A DNA stretch of 64,000 nt from Rhodoblastus sp963736175 (GCA_963736175.1 CAVTNU010000016.1:46604-110603), one strand, 5' to 3'. Shown: positions 42,673 through 51,969, numbered from the stretch's first letter. Numbers and translations: made by a program. Notes: a model not told the origin generated them from the sequence alone.

Positions 42673-44400
42673 TTGGGAGGGTCGAGACTGAGCGCCGCCG
42701 ATCTTGCCGAACGGATGCGATTGGCCCGCCTGGTCGCCGCTCGTGGGTCGCGTCGGCTGCGCGCCGTTCTGTGGACGCCGGCGAGGGGGCTGCGGACGAT
42801 GTTCGCGCGGACGCCGCAACGCCTGCTCATCGCACCGCAAGACATACGCACCGGCGATCCGACCATCGCCGCCGATATTTACGCCGGCTACTACGCTTTC
42901 GGCGGCAAGATCGTCGACGCGCGCGCCATATCGCCATTCGAGATCGCGCCGCCTTCGGAGAGCTGGGCGAAGGCGCTGAACGGATTTGGCTGGCTGCGCC
43001 ATCTGCGCGCAGCGAACACCAATCTGGCGCGCGGTAATGCGCGCGCCCTGGTCGAGGACTTCATCGCCGTCCAGAAACGCGGCGGCGGCGAAACGGCCTG
43101 GGAGCCCCGGACCGTGGCGCGGCGCACGCTGTCTTTTCTCAGCCATTCGCCGCTGCTGCTCGGCGGCGACGACGCGGAGTTCTATCGCAATTTCATGCGC
43201 GTGCTGGCGCGCGGCGCCCATCTCCTGCAACGTCGCATATCCGAGGGACTTGAAGGCGAGCCTCGCCTTTTGGGCGCTGTCGCGCTGGCCGCTTATGGAC
43301 TTTGCGTGCAGGGCGGAGGGCCGACGCTAAAACGCGCCACACGCTTGTTGATCGACCAGATAGACTTGCAAATCCTGCGGGACGGCGGGCACATCGGCCG
43401 CAATCCTCAGACTTTGGTCGATTTGTTGTTCGATTTTCTGCCGCTGCGTCAAACCTACGCGGCGCGCGGCCTGGCGCCGCCGGACGCCCTGCTCAACGCC
43501 ATCGACCGAATGATGCCAATGCTGCGCACGTTCCGCCACGGCGACGGCGCGCTGGCGCTTTTCAATGGCATGGGCGTCACCGCGCCCGAACGCATCGCCA
43601 CGCTTCTGACCTACGACGACGCGCGCGGCCAGCCGCTCGCCAACGCCCGCTACAGCGGCTATCAGCGTCTCGAGGGCGCCGGCGCGCTGGCGCTGGTTGA
43701 TTGCTGCGCCCCGCCGCCGCCTGTGTTTTCGGGAGAAGCGCACGCCGGATGCCTTTCGTTCGAATTTTCGTTCGAAGGCGAACGCATCGTCGTCAATTGC
43801 GGCAATCCGGGCGGCCATCGGGAGGCGGCGCGGCAAATCGCCCGCGCCACCGCGGCCCATTCGACCCTGACCCTGGGCGATGTCTCCTCCTGCCGATTCG
43901 CCGCCAACGCCGGTTTGAAGAAATGGATGGGCGAAACGATCCTGTCCGGACCGCAGCGTGTCGTCTGCCGACGCGAGGAAGCGCTGGCGGGCAGCCGCAT
44001 TGATATGTCGCACGACGGCTATCGCCAGAAATTTGACGTCGTTCACCAACGCGTGCTGACCCTGCGCGCCGACGGCGGCAAGTTCGAGGGCGAGGACCGG
44101 CTGACCAGTTGCGATCCGGCGCGGCCTTTGCCGCGGATCGCCTACGCGGTTCGCTTTCACATCCACCCCTCCGTGCGCCTCGCCACGGTGTGGAACGGCG
44201 CCGGCGCGCTGCTCACACTGCCTTCGGGCGCCATGTTCATTTTTGAGGCCGGCGGCCAGCCGCTGACGATCGAAGAAGATATTTTCTTCGCCGCGCCTGA
44301 AGGCCCGCGCGTCAGCGGGCAAATCGTCGTCAGCGGCGTCGCCGCCGACGCGCCCGAAATTTTCTGGTCGTTCACGCGCGCCGTCGAGCCGTCCGCCTGA
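42673..44400 (+). CDS. Heparinase II/III-family protein
   Basis: The ~575-residue protein has an alpha-helical toroid-like N-terminal half (to ~300) and a beta-sandwich C-terminal half. Family marks are GGHIGRNPQTLVDLLFDFLPLRQ, FRHGDGALALFNG, HAGCLSFEFSFEGERIVVNCG and ATAAHSTLTLGD (His/Tyr site region). Such lyases cut uronic-acid polysaccharides; the natural substrate here is unknown. The start is uncertain: TTG 42673 as given, a CTG at 42688 seven bases behind GGGAGG, or ATG 42715. It lies between rsmB and purH, an arrangement common in Rhizobiales. Confidence 0.87.
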   Translation: MGGSRLSAADLAERMRLARLVAARGSRRLRAVLWTPARGLRTMFARTPQRLLIAPQDIRTGDPTIAADIYAGYYAFGGKIVDARAISPFEIAPPSESWAKALNGFGWLRHLRAANTNLARGNARALVEDFIAVQKRGGGETAWEPRTVARRTLSFLSHSPLLLGGDDAEFYRNFMRVLARGAHLLQRRISEGLEGEPRLLGAVALAAYGLCVQGGGPTLKRATRLLIDQIDLQILRDGGHIGRNPQTLVDLLFDFLPLRQTYAARGLAPPDALLNAIDRMMPMLRTFRHGDGALALFNGMGVTAPERIATLLTYDDARGQPLANARYSGYQRLEGAGALALVDCCAPPPPVFSGEAHAGCLSFEFSFEGERIVVNCGNPGGHREAARQIARATAAHSTLTLGDVSSCRFAANAGLKKWMGETILSGPQRVVCRREEALAGSRIDMSHDGYRQKFDVVHQRVLTLRADGGKFEGEDRLTSCDPARPLPRIAYAVRFHIHPSVRLATVWNGAGALLTLPSGAMFIFEAGGQPLTIEEDIFFAAPEGPRVSGQIVVSGVAADAPEIFWSFTRAVEPSA

Positions 44401-44515
44401 AGCCTTCGGCAAATTGTCGCGGCCAATCTATTTCCGGTTGCGGGAAAAACGTGCTAATCGGCCGGCGCTAAAGCGTTTTGCCATCATTTGGAATTACAAA
44501 ACCGTTTTCGCGACA

Positions 44516-44532
44516 TGTTTCACCGCATGTTC
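44516..44532. repeat. Degenerate copy of the dispersed element, upstream of purH
   Basis: TGTTTCACCGCATGTTC resembles 33958-33974 and the left part of 5296-5350. The preceding part (44468-44511) includes GCTAAAGCGTTTTGCC and ACAAAACCGTTTTCG, which may form an imperfect hairpin. Confidence 0.4.
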
Positions 44533-44622
44533 CCGCCTGAAACGCCTGACGGCCTTTCACGGAACATGTTTCTGGCGCCAATGGGGCCTTCCACCCCTCC
44601 AAACGATTCAAGCGAGAGCTCC

Positions 44623-46212
44623 ATGTCCGATCAACGCGCTATCGCCCGCGCGCTCCTGTCGGTTTCCGATAAAACCGGCCTCATCGACTTCGCCCGCGCC
44701 CTGAGCGAGCGCGGCGTCGCCCTGATTTCGACCGGCGGCACGCGCAAGGCCATCGCGGAGGCGGGACTGCCCGTACAGGACGTCTCCGATCTCACCGGCT
44801 TTCCCGAAATGATGGACGGACGCGTTAAGACCCTGCATCCCAAGGTGCACGGCGGCCTGCTGGCGATCCGCGAAAACCCCGAACATGAGGCGGCGATGCT
44901 GGCCCACGACATCGAGCCGATCGATCTGCTCGTCGTCAACCTTTATCCCTTCGAGGCGACGATCGCGAAAAGCGCGGATTGGGACGAAAGCATCGAAAAC
45001 ATCGACATCGGCGGGCCAGCGATGATCCGCGCCGCCGCCAAGAACCATAACGACGTCGCGGTTGTCGTCGACACCGCCGATTATGGCGCGATCCTGGCCG
45101 AGCTCGACGCCAACCAGGGCGGCACGACGCTGGCTTTGCGCAAAAGGCTGGCGCAGAAAGCCTACGCGCGCACCGCCGCTTACGACGCGGCGATCTCGAA
45201 TTGGTTCGCCGCCGCGATCGGCGAGACCACGCCTGAGTTCCGCGCTGTCGGCGGACGACTCGCCGAAAAGATGCGCTATGGCGAAAATCCGCACCAGAGC
45301 GCCGGCTTCTACAAGACCGGCGAGGCGCGACCCGGCGTTTCCACCGCCCGGCAGCTTCAGGGCAAGCAATTGTCCTACAATAACGTCAACGACACCGACG
45401 CGGCCTTCGAACTGGTCGGCGAGTTCGATCCCGCCCGCACCGCCGCAGTCGCCATTATCAAGCACGCCAATCCCTGCGGCGTCGCCGAGGGGGCGAGCCT
45501 GCTCGAAGCCTACCGGAAGGCGCTGGCCTGCGATCCGGTTTCGGCCTTCGGCGGCATCGTCGCGCTCAACCGCAGGATCGACGCGGCGGCGGCCAGCGAA
45601 ATCGTCAAGATTTTCACCGAAGTCATCATTGCTCCGGACGCCGACGAAGACGCCATCGTCTTGATCGCCGCGAAAAAGAATCTGCGCCTGCTGCTCACCG
45701 GCGCGCTGCCTGATCCGCGCGCCGCCGGGCTTGGCGTGCGCTCGGTCGCCGGCGGCCTCCTGTTCCAATCGCGCGACAACGCGGTCGTCGACGACATGGA
45801 GCTGAAGGTCGTGACCAAACGCGCCCCGAGCGCGCAGGAGTTGACGGATCTGAAATTCGCGTTCCGCGTCGCCAAACACGTCAAGTCCAACGCCATTGTC
45901 TACGCCAAGAACGGCGCGACGGTCGGCGTCGGCGCGGGACAGATGAGCCGCGTCGATTCTTCGCGCATCGCCGCCTGGAAGGCGGCCGAGGCGGCTAAAT
46001 CCGCGGGCGCCGCGGAAAGTTGGGCGATCGGCTCCGTCGTCGCGTCCGACGCCTTTTTTCCCTTCGCCGACGGCTTGCTGGCGGCGGCGGAAGCAGGCGC
46101 CACCGCGGTCATTCAGCCGGGCGGATCGATGCGCGACGATGAAGTGATCAAGGCGGCCGACGAGGCGGGTCTGGCGATGGTCATGACTGGCTACCGCCAT
46201 TTCCGGCATTAG
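44623..46212 (+). CDS. purH: Bifunctional AICAR transformylase / IMP cyclohydrolase
   Basis: The 529-residue enzyme does the last two steps of purine synthesis, using 10-formyl-tetrahydrofolate. The N-terminal cyclohydrolase domain starts LLSVSDKTGLIDFARAL and includes STGGTRKAIAEAG and DGRVKTLHPKVHGGLLAIR. The transformylase domain includes KMRYGENPHQSAGFY, YNNVNDTDAAFELV, IIKHANPCGVAEG (Lys-His pair) and FFPFADGL. ATG 44623 (MSDQRAIARALLS) is the family start; the frame is open upstream to 44488. A bidirectional terminator follows. Confidence 0.97.
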   Translation: MSDQRAIARALLSVSDKTGLIDFARALSERGVALISTGGTRKAIAEAGLPVQDVSDLTGFPEMMDGRVKTLHPKVHGGLLAIRENPEHEAAMLAHDIEPIDLLVVNLYPFEATIAKSADWDESIENIDIGGPAMIRAAAKNHNDVAVVVDTADYGAILAELDANQGGTTLALRKRLAQKAYARTAAYDAAISNWFAAAIGETTPEFRAVGGRLAEKMRYGENPHQSAGFYKTGEARPGVSTARQLQGKQLSYNNVNDTDAAFELVGEFDPARTAAVAIIKHANPCGVAEGASLLEAYRKALACDPVSAFGGIVALNRRIDAAAASEIVKIFTEVIIAPDADEDAIVLIAAKKNLRLLLTGALPDPRAAGLGVRSVAGGLLFQSRDNAVVDDMELKVVTKRAPSAQELTDLKFAFRVAKHVKSNAIVYAKNGATVGVGAGQMSRVDSSRIAAWKAAEAAKSAGAAESWAIGSVVASDAFFPFADGLLAAAEAGATAVIQPGGSMRDDEVIKAADEAGLAMVMTGYRHFRH

Positions 46213-46275
46213 CGCGGCGTTTCGCCGCTCTCGGCCGCGCTTTGGCCGAAAGCGGGAAGCCCCGCCGCTAGACGC

Positions 46276-46304
46276 AAAAAACCCCGCCTCGAGCGGGGTT
46301 TTTT
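46276..46304. terminator. Bidirectional terminator between purH and rpsT
   Basis: AAAAAA-CCCCGC-CTCGA-GCGGGG-TTTTTT is symmetrical and would stop both convergent transcripts. Confidence 0.95.
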
Positions 46305-46328
46305 CATGCGGCCTTGAAACGCCGAAAA

Positions 46329-46595
46329 TCAGCCGGCGATGGCGGCGACGCTGGCGTTGAGGCGCGAAACCTTGCGCGAGGCGGTGTTCTTGTGAACGAT
46401 GCCCTTCTGGGCGGCGCGCATCATGATCGGCTCGGCGAGCTTGAGGGCGGCCTGCGCGGCGGCCTTATCGCCGGCGGCGATGGCTTCCTCGACCTTGCGG
46501 ACGAACGTGCGCATCTTGCTGCGACGCGCGCGATTGACCGCCGTGCGGCGGGCGATCTGACGGACGGCTTTCTTCGCCGAAGACGTATTGGCCAT
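46329..46595 (-). CDS. rpsT: 30S ribosomal protein S20
   Basis: The 88-residue basic helical protein MANTSSAKKAVRQIARRTAV then NRARRSKMRTFVRKVEEAI and GIVHKNTASRKVSRLNASV is typical S20. It binds 16S rRNA early in assembly. ATG 46595 is the family start. In many Rhizobiales dnaA follows rpsT; here purH lies there instead, on the opposite strand. Confidence 0.97.
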   Translation of the reverse strand: MANTSSAKKAVRQIARRTAVNRARRSKMRTFVRKVEEAIAAGDKAAAQAALKLAEPIMMRAAQKGIVHKNTASRKVSRLNASVAAIAG

Positions 46596-46635
46596 AAAAA
46601 TCCCCGAAGCGAATACGCAACTCTGGCGCATTCGT

Positions 46636-46667
46636 AAAAAAAGATGACGGCGCCCTTTTCAGGCGCC
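46636..46667 (-). terminator. Probable terminator of the enoyl-CoA hydratase gene
   Basis: On the minus strand GGCGCC-N7-GGCGCC is followed, six bases later, by seven T. It lies between the hydratase stop and rpsT. Confidence 0.6.
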
Positions 46668-46755
46668 GCGCGTTGGCAGGCTTATAAACGCGAAAGGGGC
46701 GCGCCGTCAACGCCGGAGCGCGAAATTCCGGCAAGAATTCCCTCGCCGCCGCGTT

Positions 46756-47529
46756 TCACCGGTGTTTGAACACAGGCGCGCGTTTTTCGACGAACGCCGC
46801 CATGCCCTCTTTTTGATCCTCGGTCGCGAAAGCGGAGTGGAACACCCGCCGTTCGAAGCGCACGCCCTCGGCCAAGGTGGTTTCATAGGCGCGCTCAATG
46901 CATTCTTTGGTCAGCATGACGATCGGCAGCGACATCGAGGCGATGGTCGCGGCGGTCTTCATGGCTTCGTCCAGGAGATCGGCGACGGGCACGATCCGCG
47001 AGACGAGTCCGGACCGTTCCGCCTCGTTGGCGTCCATCATGCGGCCGGTCAGGCACATTTCCATCGCCTTGGATTTGCCGACTAGGCGCGTCAGGCGCTG
47101 CGTGCCGCCAATGCCAGGCAACACGCCGAGCTTGACCTCGGGTTGACCGAATTTGGCGTTGTCGCCGGCCAGGATGAAATCGCACATCATCGCCAGTTCG
47201 CAGCCGCCGCCCAGGGCGAAGCCGGCGACGGCGGCGATGATCGGCTTACGCTTGCGCGAAATCTGGTCGGCCAGCGCGAACAGGTTGTCGAGATAGGCGC
47301 CCATGTAGGTGAGCGGCTGCATCTGCTTGATGTCGGCGCCGGCGGCGAAGGCCTTTTCCGATCCGGTCAGCACGACGGCGCCGATATTGGCGTCCTGCTC
47401 GAAAGCGTCGAGGGCGCCGTTCAATTCGGCGATCAGCTCCGAATTTAGGGCGTTCAGAGCCTTCGGCCGATTGAGCCGGATCAGGCCGACCCGTCCCTGC
47501 GTTTCGACCAGAATATTTTCGTAGGCCAT
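46756..47529 (-). CDS. Enoyl-CoA hydratase
   Basis: The 257-residue crotonase-fold enzyme hydrates 2-enoyl-CoA. It starts MAYENILVETQGRVGLIRLNRP. The oxyanion hole is KAFAAGADIKQM and GGGCELAMMCDFILAG; the catalytic Glu pair region is FGQPEVKLGVLPGIGGTQRL. ATG 47529 is preceded by GGGAGAAC. In Rhizobiales this gene is a usual neighbour of rpsT and mutM near the origin. Confidence 0.94.
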   Translation of the reverse strand: MAYENILVETQGRVGLIRLNRPKALNALNSELIAELNGALDAFEQDANIGAVVLTGSEKAFAAGADIKQMQPLTYMGAYLDNLFALADQISRKRKPIIAAVAGFALGGGCELAMMCDFILAGDNAKFGQPEVKLGVLPGIGGTQRLTRLVGKSKAMEMCLTGRMMDANEAERSGLVSRIVPVADLLDEAMKTAATIASMSLPIVMLTKECIERAYETTLAEGVRFERRVFHSAFATEDQKEGMAAFVEKRAPVFKHR

Positions 47530-47577
47530 TTTGTTCTCCCGTCCTGTCTCGCGGCGCAGGGTAAAGTCAGCGGGGGG

Positions 47578-47606
47578 TAAAAGAAAAGGGCCGCGTAAGC
47601 GGCCCT
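47578..47606 (-). terminator. Intrinsic terminator of cysK
   Basis: On the minus strand AGGGCCGC-TTAC-GCGGCCCT is followed by TTTCTTTTA. It lies 45 bases after the cysK stop and before the hydratase gene. Confidence 0.88.
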
Positions 47607-47651
47607 CCATCTGACAATAGTCGTGCGCCGGCAAAACCGGCGGTCCGAACC

Positions 47652-48614
47652 TTACAGACCTTCGAACAGCGCGGTCGACAGATAGCGCTCGGCGAAGGAG
47701 GGGATGATGATGACGATGGTCTTGCCTTCCGAGCCCGGTCGCGCGCCAATCTCAAGCGCCGCCGCCACAGCCGCGCCGGAGGAAATGCCGACCGGCACGC
47801 CTTCGACGCGCGCCAGCAGGCGGGCCGTGTCCAGCGCCGTCTGGCTTGAAACGCGCACCACTTCGTCGATCACGCCGCGATCGAGCACGTTCGGCACGAA
47901 GCCCGCGCCAATGCCCTGAATTTTGTGAGGGCCGGGTTGGCCGCCGGACAGGACCGGAGATTCCTCCGGCTCGACAGCGACCAGCTTGAGACCGGGCTTG
48001 CGCGGCTTCAGCACCTGGCCGACGCCGGTGATGGTGCCGCCGGTGCCGACGCCCGACACGATGAAATCGACATCGCCGGCCGTGTCGTTCCAGATTTCCT
48101 CGGCCGTTGTGCGGCGATGAATCTCGGGATTGGCGGGATTTTCAAACTGGGCGGGGGAAACTGCGTCCGGCGTCGACTTCAACAGCTCCTCGGCCTTGGC
48201 GATCGCGCCCTTCATCCCCTGCGCCGCCGGCGTCAGCACCAGTTCGGCGCCAAGCAGGGCCAGCATCTTGCGCCGTTCGATCGACATCGATTCAGGCATC
48301 ACCAGAATGAGTTTGTAACCGCGCGCGGCCGCGACGAAGGCCAGGGCGATGCCCGTATTACCGGACGTCGGCTCGATCAGCACGGATTTACCCTGCGTGA
48401 TGAGGCCCTTGGCCTCCAGCGCGTCGATCATCGACACGCCGATGCGGTCCTTGACCGAAGCGATCGGATTGAAAAACTCCAGCTTGCCGACCAGCCTTGC
48501 CTTGACGCCCTTGGCGGCGGCAAGGCGATCGAAACGAACGAGCGGCGTGTCGCCGATCGTCTGCGTGATCGAATCGAAAATACGGCCACGGCCGGGTTTA
48601 CGCGTCTCGCTCAT
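47652..48614 (-). CDS. cysK: Cysteine synthase A (O-acetylserine sulfhydrylase)
   Basis: The 320-residue PLP enzyme makes cysteine from O-acetylserine and sulfide. The Schiff-base Lys55 is in FNPIASVKDR; EPTSGNTGIALAFVAAARGYKL, GVGTGGTITGVGQVLK and GISSGAAVAAAL are diagnostic. ATG 48614 (MSETRKPGRG) is chosen over 48656, because the upstream stretch contains an operator-like inverted repeat. It has its own terminator, so it is likely a single-gene unit. Confidence 0.95.
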   Translation of the reverse strand: MSETRKPGRGRIFDSITQTIGDTPLVRFDRLAAAKGVKARLVGKLEFFNPIASVKDRIGVSMIDALEAKGLITQGKSVLIEPTSGNTGIALAFVAAARGYKLILVMPESMSIERRKMLALLGAELVLTPAAQGMKGAIAKAEELLKSTPDAVSPAQFENPANPEIHRRTTAEEIWNDTAGDVDFIVSGVGTGGTITGVGQVLKPRKPGLKLVAVEPEESPVLSGGQPGPHKIQGIGAGFVPNVLDRGVIDEVVRVSSQTALDTARLLARVEGVPVGISSGAAVAAALEIGARPGSEGKTIVIIIPSFAERYLSTALFEGL

Positions 48615-48653
48615 GCTTTTTCCCCGTAAATTCGGATATGACACTATTGTTAT

Positions 48654-48680
48654 CATAGTCTACAGATTTTGTCGACTATG
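48654..48680 (-). promoter_or_regulatory. Candidate operator/promoter of cysK
   Basis: CATAGTC-N13-GACTATG is a perfect inverted repeat in the 76-base gap between dut and cysK. On the cysK strand it overlaps a TATGAT -10-like hexamer (48651-48656). A dimeric repressor bound here would block cysK. Spacing resembles Rrf2-family sites, but the regulator is not identified. Confidence 0.5.
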
Positions 48681-48690
48681 TGGTTTGCGG

Positions 48691-49143
48691 TTATTTCGCT
48701 CCGGTGGAGCCAAAGCCGCCGGCGCCGCGCGCCGTGCCTTCGACACTTTGCGTCTCGACCAACGGCGCCTGCACGACCGGCGCGAAGACCAATTGGGCGA
48801 TGCGCTCGCCGCGCGCGATTTCGAAAGTGGCGTGGCCGTGATTGACAAGAATGACGCCGACTTCGCCGCGATAATCGCTGTCGATGGTCCCCGGCGCATT
48901 CAGCACCGTGACGCCGAATTTCAGGGCGAGGCCTGATCTTGGCCGCACCTGTCCCTCAAAGCCCGCCGGAATCTGCAGGACCAGTCCGGTCGGAATCAAG
49001 GCGCGACGTCCGGGCGCGAGAATGATTTTTTCATCCGGCGCCAGCGCGGCGAGAAGATCGAGCCCGGCGGCGCCGGCGCTCTGATAGGCGGGCAAAGGCA
49101 AGCCCTCGCCATGCGGCAATCGTTTGACCGAAACGTCCATCAA
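48691..49143 (-). CDS. dut: dUTP diphosphatase
   Basis: The 150-residue trimeric enzyme hydrolyses dUTP to dUMP. All five motifs are present: AGAAGLDLLAA (1), RPRSGLALK (2), NAPGTIDSDYRGEVGVIL (3, catalytic Asp), RGERIAQLVFAP (4) and the flexible C-terminal ARGAGGFGSTG (5). It starts 8 bases after the coaBC stop, so they are co-transcribed. Confidence 0.97.
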   Translation of the reverse strand: MMDVSVKRLPHGEGLPLPAYQSAGAAGLDLLAALAPDEKIILAPGRRALIPTGLVLQIPAGFEGQVRPRSGLALKFGVTVLNAPGTIDSDYRGEVGVILVNHGHATFEIARGERIAQLVFAPVVQAPLVETQSVEGTARGAGGFGSTGAK

Positions 49144-49151
49144 CGCCCCCG

Positions 49152-50369
49152 TTAGCTTTTTTTCTCGCGCAGCCTGGCGCCGATCAGCGCGACGAGACGG
49201 CGGGCGGCCTCGTTTTTCTCAAGCGTCGGCCAGGCTTCCTCGCCGTCGGGGCTGACGATGAAAATCGTGTTTTCATCGCCGCCCATGACCCCGGTTTGCG
49301 GGCTGACGTCGTTAGCGACGATAAAGTCGGCGCCTTTGCGCGCCAGCTTGACGCGGGCGTTGGCGATCAGATCCTGCGTCTCGGCGGCGAAGCCGACGAC
49401 AAGCTGCGGGCGGCCCTGCTTCAAATGCGCGATGTCGGACAGAATATCGGGGTTTTCAGCGAATTCGAGCGAGGGCGGCCCTTTCGGGCCCTTCTTGATC
49501 TTCTCGGCGCTATCGGATTTCACCCGCCAATCCGCCACCGCCGCCGCCGCAATCAGCACATCGGCCGGCAACGCCTGTTCGACAGCCTGTTTCATCTGGC
49601 GCGCCGTTTCGACGCGGACGAGTTTCACCGAGGCGGGCGGCGTCAATTCGACCGGGCCCGAGACCAGCACGACCTCGGCGCCAGCTTCGACCGCCGCGCG
49701 GGCGATGGCGAAACCCTGTTTGCCGGAAGAACGGTTGGCGATATAGCGCACCGGATCGATCGGCTCATGCGTCGGCCCGGCGGTGACGACGACGCGCCGA
49801 CCCGCCAGCGGCCTTTCGCGCGGGCCGATCGTCTGTTCGATGGCGGCGACGATTTCCATCGGCTCGGCCATGCGGCCGGGGCCGAATTCGCCGCAGGCCA
49901 TCGATCCGTCGTTCGGTCCAACGAACGCATAGCCGTCGCGGCGCAATTGCTCGACATTGCGGACCGTGGCCGGATGCAGCCACATGCGCACGTTCATCGC
50001 CGGGGCCGCCAGCACGCGTTTATCGGTCGCTAGCAACAGGGTGGAGGCCAGATCATTGGCCTGACCATGCGCCGCCTTGGCGAGAAGATCGGCGGTGGCG
50101 GGGGCGACGACGACGAGATCGGCCTGCCGCGACAATTCGATATGGCCCATTTCCGTTTCGTCGGTCAGCGAAAACAGATCTTCATGGACCGGTTGGCCCG
50201 ACAGGCTGGCGAGCGATAACGGCGTGACAAAATGTTTCGCCGCCGCCGTCAACACCGTTTTCACGTCGACGTCGCGCTCGCGCAGACGCCGGATGAGATC
50301 AAGCGTTTTGTATGCGGCGACGCCGGCGCCGACGATCAGAAGAACCTTTTTGCCCTTCAACGCGGCCAT
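49152..50369 (-). CDS. coaBC: Bifunctional phosphopantothenoylcysteine decarboxylase / synthetase
   Basis: The 405-residue enzyme makes 4'-phosphopantetheine in CoA synthesis. The N-terminal CoaC flavoprotein domain shows VGAGVAAYKTLDLIRRL, APATADLLAKAAHGQANDL, PAMNVRMW and ACGEFGPGRM (catalytic Asn/Cys loop). The CoaB domain begins VVVTAGPTHEPIDPVRYIANRSSGKQG and includes the strap lysine region KIKKGP. ATG 50369 (MAALKGKKVLL) is the family start; the frame runs 42 codons further up into ubiB. The usual GxSGSIAAYK start is here VGAGVAAYK. Confidence 0.95.
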   Translation of the reverse strand: MAALKGKKVLLIVGAGVAAYKTLDLIRRLRERDVDVKTVLTAAAKHFVTPLSLASLSGQPVHEDLFSLTDETEMGHIELSRQADLVVVAPATADLLAKAAHGQANDLASTLLLATDKRVLAAPAMNVRMWLHPATVRNVEQLRRDGYAFVGPNDGSMACGEFGPGRMAEPMEIVAAIEQTIGPRERPLAGRRVVVTAGPTHEPIDPVRYIANRSSGKQGFAIARAAVEAGAEVVLVSGPVELTPPASVKLVRVETARQMKQAVEQALPADVLIAAAAVADWRVKSDSAEKIKKGPKGPPSLEFAENPDILSDIAHLKQGRPQLVVGFAAETQDLIANARVKLARKGADFIVANDVSPQTGVMGGDENTIFIVSPDGEEAWPTLEKNEAARRLVALIGARLREKKS

Positions 50370-50397
50370 ATCGAACTCCACCCCTGAAGAAGAACTT

Positions 50398-51957
50398 TTA
50401 GCGCCAGACCAGCCAAACCGCCAGAACGAGCGCCGCGCCGAACATAAGACGCCAACGCCAGGACTCGCGTCCCCGCGCGGCGCCGAAGGCTTCAACGCTC
50501 GCCGGCGCCAGCATCAGGCCGTTTTCGCCGATCGCCTCGAATTTTTCCGCTATGCGCGCGGCGCGCAGCAACAATTGCGGCGCCTCCTCGGCGAAGCGGC
50601 TCAATTCGCCAAGACCGCGGCCGATGTCGCCCAGTTTGCCGCGCGGTCCCAGATTGTCCTCAATCCAGCCGCGCACCACCGGCTCCGCCGTTGACCACAT
50701 GTTGAGATGGGGATCGAGCGCGCGCGCCACGCCTTCGACCACCACCATGGTTTTTTGCAGCATGACGAGTTCGATACGCGTGTGCATGTCGAACAGGGCG
50801 GTGATTTCGAACAGCAGCGTCAGCAGCTTGGCCATGGAAATCTGGTCGGCCGTGCGCGAATGGATCGGTTCGCCGACCGCCCGGATCGCCTGCGCGAAAT
50901 CCTCGACGCGATATTTCGGCGGCACATAGCCGGCGTCGAAATGCACCTGAGCGACGCGGAGATAATCGCGGGTGATGAAGCCGAGCAGAATCTCCGCGAG
51001 AAAGCGCCGCTCCTTCAGGCCGAGGCGGCCCATGATGCCAAAATCGACAGCCGTCAGCCGGCCTTGCGGGTCGAGGAACAGGTTGCCGGGATGCATATCG
51101 GCGTGAAAAAAACCGTCGCGCACGGCATGACGCAGAAAGGACTGGATGATCAAGCGCCCGAGGCCCGGAAGATCAGCGCCCGAAGCGCGCAAGGACTCGA
51201 CGTCGGAGAGCGGGCGGCCGTCAATCCATTCCAGCGTCAGGACTTCGCGGGCGGTGCGGTCCCAATCGACCTCGGGAACACGAAAATCATTATCGTTCTT
51301 GACGTTTTCGGCAAATTCGGAGGCGGCTGCGGCCTCCAGCCGGAAATCCATTTCCATCTTGACCGAACGAGCCAGCGTTTCGACCACTTCGACCGGTTTC
51401 AGCCGCGCCGCTTCGGTGGAAAATTCCTGGGCCAGGCGGGCGGCGAAAAACATGTCGCCAAGATCGCGGGCGAAACGCCGAGCGATGCCGGGCCGCAGCA
51501 CCTTGACCGCCACGTCGCGCTCGCCGACGGCGTCCTTGACGCGGGCGCGATGCACCTGCGCGATCGAGGCGGCGGCGACCGGCTCGCCGAAAGACACAAA
51601 GACATCGGCCAAAGGCCGCGCGAAAGCCGCCTCGATCACGCCGACGGCGACGTCGCGCGCGAATGGCTCCATGCGGTCTTGCAGGGCCTCAAGCTGGCGC
51701 GCCACCTCCTGTCCGACCACGTCTGGACGAGTCGCCAGGGTCTGGCCAAGCTTGACGTAGGAGGGGCCGAGCCGCGCCATCGCCGGCGCAAGCCGGTTCA
51801 AACCGCCGTTCTGGCGGGCGACGAGCCGCGCCAGATAAAGGCCGAGGCGCGCCGGGCCGGACAGATCGGTCGGATCAACGCCGGAAAAAACGCCCTCGCG
51901 CGCCAGAATGAAACCGGCGCGCGCCAGACGCAGCAGATGGCCGAGGGAGGAAATCAC
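50398..51957 (-). CDS. ubiB: Ubiquinone biosynthesis kinase-like protein UbiB
   Basis: The 519-residue ABC1/ADCK protein kinase-like ATPase is needed for ubiquinone synthesis. It has the KxGQ motif in YVKLGQTLATRPD (~67-79), the Ala-rich AAASIAQVHRA loop that replaces the Gly-rich loop, AVKVLRPG (Lys), FFHADMHPGNLFL (catalytic Asp) and TAVDFGIMG. A C-terminal membrane helix (WRLMFGAALVLAVWLVW) anchors it. It starts 12 bases after the ubiE stop: ubiE-ubiB-coaBC-dut run as one operon. Confidence 0.96.
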   Translation of the reverse strand: MISSLGHLLRLARAGFILAREGVFSGVDPTDLSGPARLGLYLARLVARQNGGLNRLAPAMARLGPSYVKLGQTLATRPDVVGQEVARQLEALQDRMEPFARDVAVGVIEAAFARPLADVFVSFGEPVAAASIAQVHRARVKDAVGERDVAVKVLRPGIARRFARDLGDMFFAARLAQEFSTEAARLKPVEVVETLARSVKMEMDFRLEAAAASEFAENVKNDNDFRVPEVDWDRTAREVLTLEWIDGRPLSDVESLRASGADLPGLGRLIIQSFLRHAVRDGFFHADMHPGNLFLDPQGRLTAVDFGIMGRLGLKERRFLAEILLGFITRDYLRVAQVHFDAGYVPPKYRVEDFAQAIRAVGEPIHSRTADQISMAKLLTLLFEITALFDMHTRIELVMLQKTMVVVEGVARALDPHLNMWSTAEPVVRGWIEDNLGPRGKLGDIGRGLGELSRFAEEAPQLLLRAARIAEKFEAIGENGLMLAPASVEAFGAARGRESWRWRLMFGAALVLAVWLVWR

Positions 51958-51969
51958 GACAGACCTTAA

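Noticed and set aside
46213..46328. Replication origin next to rpsT
   Set aside because: Only a bidirectional terminator is seen; no TTWTNCACA cluster, no AT-rich unwinding stretch and no dnaA.
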